The position numbers and the translations under genes are program-made. Source: Paralvinella palmiformis (taxonomy: Eukaryota; Annelida; Polychaeta; Terebellida; Alvinellidae). Taken from it: a DNA stretch of 64,000 nt. The DNA lies in contig JAODUP010000416.1 of assembly GCA_025642065.1 (NCBI GenBank), positions 23,501 through 87,500 of the forward strand, given 5' to 3'. The notes beneath the pieces were generated by a model. It ran no database searches, was not told where the DNA came from, and worked only from the letters and a program-made list of their open reading frames with translations. The number at the start of each line of letters is the position of its first letter. Position 1 is the first letter of the stretch. Below are positions 56,882-64,000 of the stretch, one piece after another.

Positions 56882-57125
56882 TGCCGGAGCGGTGTGTTAA
56901 AATACTACTGTTATACAATAACAGTCTGATACAACAAGCGGTGTGTTAAAATACTACTGTTATACAATAACAGTCTGGTACAACAAGCGGTGTGTTAAAA
57001 TACTACTGTTATACAATAACAGTCTGGTACAACAAGCGGTGTGTTAAAATACTACTGTTATACAATAACAGTCTGATACAGCAAGCGGTGTGTTAAAATA
57101 CTATGTTATACAATAACAATCTGCT
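56882..57125. repeat. 49-bp tandem repeat with internal palindrome, about 5 copies
   Basis: GCGGTGTGTTAAAATACTAC recurs every 49 bp at 56889, 56938, 56987, 57036 and 57085. Each unit has the inverted repeat ACTGTTATACAATAACAGT (7-bp arms). Copies are nearly identical. Confidence 0.95.
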
Positions 57126-57404
57126 CCATTAACGGGATGATTTCATATCAGTTTGATACAATAACAATTCCCTACTGTATCAGAGTTATAGAAGTGAGTA
57201 TCAGTTTTGTGAGTGTATCATATGGACCCAGTAAGTGTTTAAGGACTAGACTGTCCGAGCAAACGATCAACAATAGTCATTCCTTAAATCCATGACCACA
57301 TTCACTTCTGTGTCCGTGACCATTCACCACTCAGTCCATAAGTCCGTCTTCTCTCAGTCTATGCGTCATCTGATATCAATCCAGGCCTCTTCCCTGTCAG
57401 TTCA

Positions 57405-57515
57405 CGCACGGGTTAGCCGTTGGTTAGCACAGTGGTTAATACACTGCAAAGCAAACATCCAAGTCGGGGTTCAAATCAGACTAATGATATGCGTTTGCGG
57501 GACGTTTCCTTCTAC
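57405..57515 (+). mobile_element. Possible tRNA-derived SINE head
   Basis: TGGTTAGCACAGTGGTTAAT and GGGGTTCAAATCAGAC are spaced like boxes A and B; the body is unlike families 1 and 2. Confidence 0.4.
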
Positions 57516-57518
57516 GTC

Positions 57519-57790
57519 ACTCACTCACTCTTGTCTCATCCCTTCCAGTCCATTGCGTCGCCCGGTACAATCTATGGCTCATCCCTTCCAGTCCTCAGTC
57601 ACTCACTGACTGACTGACTGACTCACTCTTGTCTCATCCCTTCCAGTCCATAGCGTTGTCCGGTCCAATCTATGGCTCAACCCTTCCAGTCCTCAGTCAC
57701 TCCCTGTCTCACTCACCCACTCTTGTCTCATCCCTTACAGTCCATAGCGTTGCCCGGTCCAATCTATGGCTGAACCCTGCCAGTCCAAAT
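57519..57790. repeat. ~93-105-bp tandem repeat, about 3 copies
   Basis: Each copy has CTTGTCTCATCCCTTCCAGT, CCGGTCCAATCTATGGCTCA and CAGTCCTCAGTCACTC, with a GACT-rich variable linker. Units differ at a few sites. Confidence 0.9.
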
Positions 57791-57926
57791 CACTCGTTCT
57801 GTGTCCTATCATCTCTCAGCTACTAACGTCCAGTCATTACCAGTCCATAGCCCAACAACACACTAGTAATAACATATATGTTCAGTCCAAGAGTCATCCT
57901 CCATTAGTCTGTGACTTATCCTGTGT

Positions 57927-57982
57927 TTGAGGGTGATATCACTATTGAGGGTGATATCACTATTGAGGGTGATATCACTATT
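57927..57982. repeat. 18-bp tandem repeat, 3 copies
   Basis: TGAGGGTGATATCACTAT repeated three times without change. Each contains the palindrome GTGATATCAC. Confidence 0.93.
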
Positions 57983-58129
57983 GTTAGTCCGTTTATTCCC
58001 TTTCAATTTGTATCTTAGCCATTCTTAGCCACTGGATCATCCCCCCTTCCACCCTAATGATCATCCATCCCCCGCTGGATCCTGCCTTTTACAGCCCGTG
58101 ATGGTGTCTGCTCGAGTTCAATTCAACTG

Positions 58130-58300
58130 AGAGGTGGGTAAGGTTGGGTTAATTTTGGTTTGCGCCGAGAGGCGACCCTCTCCAAAGAAATGAGATGATC
58201 GGATGAAGCATCTCGCAGAGTCGGGTACCAGTGGAATTCGAACCCAGAGCTGGAGTTCGACAGCGCAACGCGCTACTCGGTACAGAACAGAACAGCCTCC
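58130..58300 (-). mobile_element. tRNA-derived SINE-like element (family 3), minus strand
   Basis: On the minus strand GGGTTCGAATTCCACTGG (box B) follows a head with GCGCGTTGCGCTGTCGAAC. The body has GCGAGATGCTTCATCCGATC-like wording and GAGGGTCGCCTCTCGGCGC. Confidence 0.45.
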
Positions 58301-58304
58301 CGAA

Positions 58305-59079
58305 TTCAGATGAAGCGTGCAAATAAAAGCCTTCCACTGATGTGATTAAAACAAAAGAGGAATGACGCTCCACACATCTCTGACACTTCCACTGAGTTGG
58401 CTTTTACAAAACAAAAACAATGACTGATGTTCCCATCTTAGTCCATGTCAGATCTTTTACTTCATTCCCAGTCCCGAAACCTACCCTGCTAGTACGACTC
58501 AGGCGCCTCAAGGTATGAGTTGAACGGCCTGATCCAGAATTAGTACCTTGACTGTAAAGGGCAACATAAACCAGACAGTTGCTTGTCGTCAGAAAATAAA
58601 CTCCTCGGAATAAACCCGAGTGATGATTCAACAGTTTTGGGATAGCCAGAGATGTCGGGAATTTTAATCCCACTTTTGACATTTTTGCCGCGGAAGATTT
58701 CCAAACTTATCCCAGAACTTGCGGATTCCGTAGAACTAGATGTGGGGGCACTTTTGTGAGATATTTTCACGTTGTGCGGTAATCTACGTTAAAGCTTGTT
58801 AAATCTTTGTATCTATTAGCGATGAAGATGATCTGTGTGTGGAATGTGGAATCTGGAAGAATGTTGTGGACGTTAGACCTGTAATTGGTTCATCATCTAA
58901 GTGGAGTTGAGCCAAGCTTACCGTTAAACGTGTAAGTTGATATAACGAAACTGATAGCTGGTACTATCATCATTTGATAGACGCGATGACAATTATTTGT
59001 ACTAGCTCTTGATTGGTAATTTTAGCCAGCACTTTTATCTAATATTACTTGATGCAGGAAAACGCCATATTTTATACAT

Positions 59080-59117
<38 letters not shown>

Positions 59118-59435
59118 GTGATGGTGACAAAAGACAGATGAATGGAATGGTCTAATTTAACTAGTTTGTCAAAAGTAATGAAAATTCGGCACGCGTCACT
59201 AAAACAAATTAATCCGGTTTATCAAAGTTTTCAAAATAAGAACAAAAACAACATGATATCTAATTTCAGTAGAATTCTGAAAAAAACCAGCACATCATAA
59301 ACAAAGTCGAGCTCGTCGTACCAAGTCAACAAGACCTCATGTCAATCACTCTATAAAGAAGCGTTCATTGTGAGGGATCTGGAACAAGTAAGTTGTTTAG
59401 AGAGAAAATAAACATCATAACACAGTATTTACGGG
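58305..59435. other. Unique sequence, no supported gene
   Basis: Minus-strand ORFs at 58404-58770 overlap in two frames but show no recognised family. An (AAT)n tract lies at 59086-59116. Confidence 0.4.
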
Positions 59436-59440
59436 ATTGG

Positions 59441-59625
59441 TGATGATTTGTGTTTTACGGCCACGCTTGTGTACATGGTAGGCTAAATGGGCCGAGCGAC
59501 CTCCAAATGTAATGAAGCGAAGTCAAAGATGAAACACCCTTCAGATATGCCGACGCCGAGATTCGAACTCGGATGGTAGTGATCTGTGATCCAACGCGCT
59601 ACCAGTTGGGCTACGGAGACGCCCC
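59441..59625 (-). mobile_element. SINE family 1 copy
   Basis: Full-length minus-strand copy from GTTTTACGGCCACGCTTGTG to GGAGACGCCCC; box B reads GAGTTCGAATCTCGGCGTCG. Confidence 0.92.
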
Positions 59626-60115
59626 CACATTATTTATGGGCCATTTGCTGTTGTATATCCATATATTACAGTGTGTTCACCTGGTCACGGTCTTGCCATT
59701 TACTACAAATACGTGTCCATACAGTTGATGAAGAACATATTTAGTCCTATAGCTAGCTAGCTGTACAGCCATCTTTACAGGTAACTGTAGAGTCATATGA
59801 GTGGCGGCCACGTGTTCAGCCAAATGTACAGCAATATATCGAGCCAGTTGAAGATGATCACATATCGGAGGCTGGAGGGCTCTTGACTTCCTATCATAGA
59901 GTTAATACGTTACGTCGCTGAATGTAAACAACACGTTGATGGTTAATTAGCATATCAAGCTCATCCGATCTCGATGTTGTTCTCGTAGGTTGTAATGTTA
60001 TCGTGATGAGGTGATGACGATGAAGAAAATGGTAGTATGTAATATATCTGATGAGAATATTTATTATTGGCATAGTAGGATTAGTGTCTGGGAAGACCCA
60101 TTGTCATATTGTGTC

Positions 60116-60118
<3 letters not shown>

Positions 60119-60172
<54 letters not shown>
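60119..60172. repeat. (TA)n microsatellite
   Basis: About 54 bp of uninterrupted TA. Confidence 0.97.
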
Positions 60173-60176
<4 letters not shown>

Positions 60177-60365
60177 CAGTAGTAGCAGTAGCAGCAGCAG
60201 TAACAGATTTTTTTTCAACAGAAGAATGACATCTTATTGTTGTTTCAACAATTATCATTATTCATTAGGGAATATATTAAATTCAGTTATTTTATTATAT
60301 TTTTTTATTTAGTAAACTGATTATGGAGTAATATATATATATCTGAAACAAATATATAAGGGTAT

Positions 60366-60368
<3 letters not shown>

Positions 60369-60418
<50 letters not shown>
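60369..60418. repeat. (GT)n microsatellite
   Basis: About 50 bp of uninterrupted GT. Confidence 0.97.
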
Positions 60419-60419
<1 letters not shown>

Positions 60420-60866
60420 GTCTGGGTGTATGGAAAGATGGATGCAGAAGGTCATCGCTGCCAGTATTTTTTAGCACGTTAAATTTAATATATTCGCCAT
60501 CCGAGTTATGATCCAATATATTAATCTTGGGATGACAATCATGAAGTAATTGTAGTGACCGATAATGAGTGAAACCATCGATTCTAGAATTATAACTTTT
60601 TCAATACCGTATCATAATGATGAACTATTGAGCCATGGAACCAACCTCATTATATTGTACTGATTTGTTCAGTTTGTTTTGGGGTGTTTTTTTTTTCCCA
60701 CTAAAAGGCAAAAATAGATTGTTCAAGCTGATGTGCTGTAATGCCGCCTAGAGTATCTCGGGAAATCCTTTATGTAAACAGAGACTCAGTAATAAAGGAG
60801 AAATGTCAGTACAGCATAACAGGAGTGGTTCGGTGCAGATATATTTTAACAATTAACACTGAATAA

Positions 60867-60868
<2 letters not shown>

Positions 60869-60927
<59 letters not shown>

Positions 60928-60950
60928 ATGTGTGTGTGTGTGTGTGTGTG
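60869..60950. repeat. Compound (CT)n-(TA)n-(GT)n microsatellite
   Basis: Three dinucleotide runs directly joined, with one GTGTGTATGT break. Confidence 0.95.
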
Positions 60951-61153
60951 TCTATGTGTGAGGTTGCATATACGTCTGTTTTTATCAGTCTGTCAGTCTG
61001 TATGTCAGTCTGCCTGTCTTCCTTGTTATCAGTCCATCTCTTCTGATTATCTGTCTGTCTCTATATCTGTCCGTCTGCTCATCTTTCCGCCTGTCAGATT
61101 GTGTATCTGACCTGCTTGTCAGGTCATACATTGAAGCGCAGAGAGATAGATAG

Positions 61154-61198
<45 letters not shown>

Positions 61199-61322
61199 TC
61201 GTTCTGTTCTTCTATTCATCAAAATGATTTTGGGCGAGAAATAATTGCAATAGTCGCCATTTATTTTTTGTTTTATATTTCACGCGCGCGCGCACACACA
61301 CACACACACACAAGAACAAAAA

Positions 61323-61514
61323 GGGGCACCTCCGTGGTCTAGCGGTAGCGTGTTGGACCACATATCACTACCACCCGTGTTCGAATCCCGGCGTGGGCAT
61401 ATCTGAAGGTTGTTTCGTCTTTCACTTCGTCTCATTACCTTTGGAGGTCGCTCGGACCATTTAGCCTACCTTGTGCACAAAAGTGGCCGTAAAATATCAA
61501 TCGTCAATCGTCAC
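61323..61514 (+). mobile_element. SINE family 1 copy
   Basis: Full-length plus copy, among the best preserved. Box A GTGGTCTAGCGGTAGCGTG and box B GTTCGAATCCCGGCGTGGGC are both intact; the tail is CAATCGTCAATCGTCAC rather than pure CAT. Confidence 0.93.
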
Positions 61515-61672
61515 AAGAACAAAAACAACATCAAAGCCTTCTGTAACAAAATTAAAGTTTTATTCATCAGTGTTGTTATAACATGATTTAATACCAGGTT
61601 ATGGACGAACATAATGTGTAGAACTGATTATTTATAATGGTTCTAATGAGAAAACTGCGGCAAAGGGCATAC

Positions 61673-61716
<44 letters not shown>

Positions 61717-61926
61717 GAGAGAGAAAGAGAGATCTTTCTAACAGAGCCAACTATTCCTCACTCAACTTTTGCATCACGGATACATCGGTCAAGTAACAAC
61801 AACCATCCGTATTTCTATCACACACACACACACACACAACAGAGAGCGCGTTATTATGTCGTAAAAGACTACAAACGCAACATCTAATCTCCACAACTAG
61901 GCTAAATTATTCCATCACCCCCCTCC

Positions 61927-61959
<33 letters not shown>

Positions 61960-62630
61960 TGCCCCACAACTAGGCCACGGTTCAGACCTAGAGTCAGTTA
62001 ACTCCCCGGTGCTTCTCCAAGCATACGCTAATCAGGTTAGGAGTGGAACCTATTTCTTGTATTAATTGATTCGTGCCGCCTCAATCAGTCGGTTTGTGGC
62101 GCCGACGAGTTGAATCAGTAAGAAGATCTACGTAGAAAATCGAGATGACAGCAGATAATTTTTCCTCGCACTCGATTATAAAACGAATCATATCAGACGT
62201 CGAACCGAGAGCCCCTCGCTTTTGAACGGGTGTTGTCAAACACTAGTTTATGACTGCCAAATTGATGAAGCGGAAAACTCGTTTTGCACGGTTTTATGGC
62301 TTCCCGGGTGGTTTATGTCCGTTTCCGTGACCTCGCAGAGCAACTCGGTTCGGGAGTAATCTATAATTGTATTATTGGGAATGAAATTTCCGCAATATGA
62401 TGGAATTTAACCATTTTATTTTTCCAGTGAGAAAATGTAGAGATTAATCTCCGTTTTTGTTTGTTTCAAAAACAACATAAACTAAGATATGCTGTCCTCC
62501 GGAAAAATGGGATTCACAATTTGATAACAGGTTGAATAAAAACGATAAATATGTTTTATTTTAGTGATTACAATTGTTTTAGAACACATTTCTTAAAGTA
62601 TACCAATAACATAAATACGTCCAATGACAG
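61515..62630. other. Non-coding stretch
   Basis: Contains CA-GA at 61674-61733, CA at 61820-61838 and 61930-61958. A more GC-rich, CpG-bearing part at 62030-62350 has no supported ORF. Confidence 0.5.
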
Positions 62631-62636
62631 CCGTTG

Positions 62637-62834
62637 GGGCGCCTCCGTGGTCTAGCGGTAGCGTGTCGGACCACAGATCACTACCACCCGTGTTCGAATC
62701 TCGGCGTGGGCATATCTGAAGGTTGTTTCATCTTTGATTTCGCTTCATTATCTTTGAAGGTCGCTCGGCCCATTTAGCCTACCTTGTGCACAAAAGTGGC
62801 CGTAAAACATCAATCATCATCATCATCATCATCA
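62637..62834 (+). mobile_element. SINE family 1 copy
   Basis: Full-length plus copy with intact boxes, GTGGCCGTAAAACATCAATC and a (CAT)n tail. A flanking GACAGCCGTTGG occurs on both sides (62625 and 62836), forming a likely 12-bp target-site duplication. Confidence 0.95.
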
Positions 62835-62839
62835 CTGAC

Positions 62840-63735
62840 AGCCGTTGGTATGTCAGCATGACACGTAAATGAAGCTACAGCAACTGTGCATGAGATGAGA
62901 GCCGTGGGCTTTATTTGGAGAACCGAGGGCTTCGATTTGACACACATATTGATATCAGGTGGAGAACTAAGGTGTCAAGATGAGCACCTAAGGGTTTCAG
63001 TTGGAGAATATATGTGTCATATAGACAGACACACATAGGGGTTTCAGCAGGATAACCATATGTTTTAGCCAGATAATCCCGGGTTTCCAAATAACACTGT
63101 GGGGCGTCATCCCTATGATGTATCCAAGGAATATTTAGCCTTATAATGTTTGCACAGGTTGTATGTAGTAGGTATGAGCAATGTCTCCAACTGAAATTAG
63201 TCACTGTTGCAGTCCACCCAACTTGCCTGGAAATACTGGCATCTGAAGAAAAAAAACAATGACATTAACTTTATGAAAGACATTGTTTATATCATGTTGA
63301 GGTCTTTTTACAATGAGTAATATTAATATACTACTATGTTAATGAACTTTGAAAAAATTAAAGCATAATAAATGGGAAAGAAGCGTTTGAATGCACTTAT
63401 AAGACACTTTGTGGTACATACTGATGTTGACTCTGCCACAATGGAAAATTTACCATCAAGAAACTTTGGGTGGAACTGAGTCACGGTGAGAATCTGGAGC
63501 ATCCAGAGTTGAGAACTCGTGTCTCCAACTGAGAACCTTGGGTGTCTAGCAGCTGGAGAACACAAATGTTCTCAGTTTGAAACTCCAATGGCTGTCATAC
63601 CTATGTATGTCTATTTATTCTGCACATAGAATGTACCATGTGTTGTTTTTGTTGTTCTTTGTTTTGTGTCTTTTTGATGGACAATTTATTATATTGGCAA
63701 ATGCCCTCACCGCTTGAAATATTCCCTGTTCCTTG
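62840..63735. other. Non-coding stretch with scattered TGGAGAAC-type motifs
   Basis: GGAGAAC/GGAGAAT plus GGGTTTC or GGTGTC recur irregularly from 62918 to 63560. This may be a very eroded tandem repeat or chance. No gene recognised. Confidence 0.35.

Positions 63736-63737
<2 letters not shown>

Positions 63738-63782
<45 letters not shown>
63738..63782. repeat. (ATC)n microsatellite
   Basis: About 15 ATC/CAT triplets. The motif equals the SINE family 1 tail, but no SINE body adjoins it. Confidence 0.95.
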
Positions 63783-63785
<3 letters not shown>

Positions 63786-64000
63786 GTGTTTGCCAAAATA
63801 TAAAATCATCCTATTTATGCGTTAACGATTTCGCAGCCATAAGCCAACTTTATATCAAAATAATAATCTTTTCTATATGTGTCGTATGATTCCAGGTAAA
63901 CTATGAGTTGACGCTGTGTTTAAACAGACAACGGTTCAATATTTAGTAGACGGTCAGATAGCTGTTTACGATCCCTGTATTTACGAAATAGCGTAATATA

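Larger units (their letters stand above)
59630..61320. other. Non-coding stretch with long microsatellites
   Basis: Contains (TA)n at 60119-60172, AGC/GCA triplets at 60180-60200, (GT)n at 60369-60418, CT-TA-GT at 60869-60950, (GA)n at 61157-61198, and CG-CA at 61282-61312. No gene recognised. Confidence 0.5.

Noticed and set aside
58404..58770. Two overlapping minus-strand ORFs as a possible gene
   Set aside because: They are in different frames, no family is recognised and no splice sites join them.

Overview
This window looks like nuclear DNA from an AT-rich, repeat-dense invertebrate, most likely a lophotrochozoan and probably a mollusc. There are no bacterial operons or ribosome binding sites. 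Genes are split by GT-AG introns. Dinucleotide and tetranucleotide microsatellites are very dense. The mobile elements are animal-type: LINE-like non-LTR elements, Ty3/Gypsy, a tnp2/CACTA-like DNA transposon, tyrosine-recombinase elements and tRNA-derived SINEs. The mollusc assignment is inference and was not tested by search.

Layout. 0.26-1.85 kb is a broken CR1/L2-group LINE. 1.98-8.5 kb is a dead DNA transposon: a tnp2-like transposase, interrupted at 3.78-5.11 kb by a satellite-like array carrying a tyrosine-recombinase fragment, followed by a five-exon DUF4806-like pseudogene. 8.5-13.7 kb holds only one SINE-like element and microsatellites. 13.7-15.6 kb is a LINE with ORF1 (PHD-like finger, coiled coil, RRM-like and C-terminal domains) joined to just the last part of ORF2. 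15.77-18.2 kb is a Ty3/Gypsy remnant with two ~195-bp LTRs and nested insertions.

The clearest host gene lies at 20.26-23.40 kb on the plus strand. Its seven exons join in frame and encode a membrane receptor with two C-type-lectin-like domains, a Thr-rich stalk, one membrane helix and a cytoplasmic tail with an ITIM-like tyrosine motif. The signal-peptide exon was not found. A second candidate is a 121-residue one-helix membrane protein at 26.7-27.1 kb. A third is a long open exon at 50.39-51.82 kb (475 residues, disordered, polyQ, ending in a consensus splice donor) inside a CpG-rich stretch at 48.6-52.4 kb.

The rest (27-48 kb and 52-64 kb) is mainly repeats: about 13 copies of one tRNA-derived SINE family on both strands, two fold-back elements whose arms are made of iterated ~16-bp units, and several minisatellites (24-bp at 19 kb, nested 19/37-bp at 33-34 kb, 22-bp at 38 kb, 22-23-bp at 45.6-46.1 kb, 16-bp at 55.6-56.7 kb, 49-bp at 56.9-57.1 kb). 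Most short ORFs here are microsatellite translations and are not annotated as genes. All boundaries come from reading by eye; no alignment or search was run.
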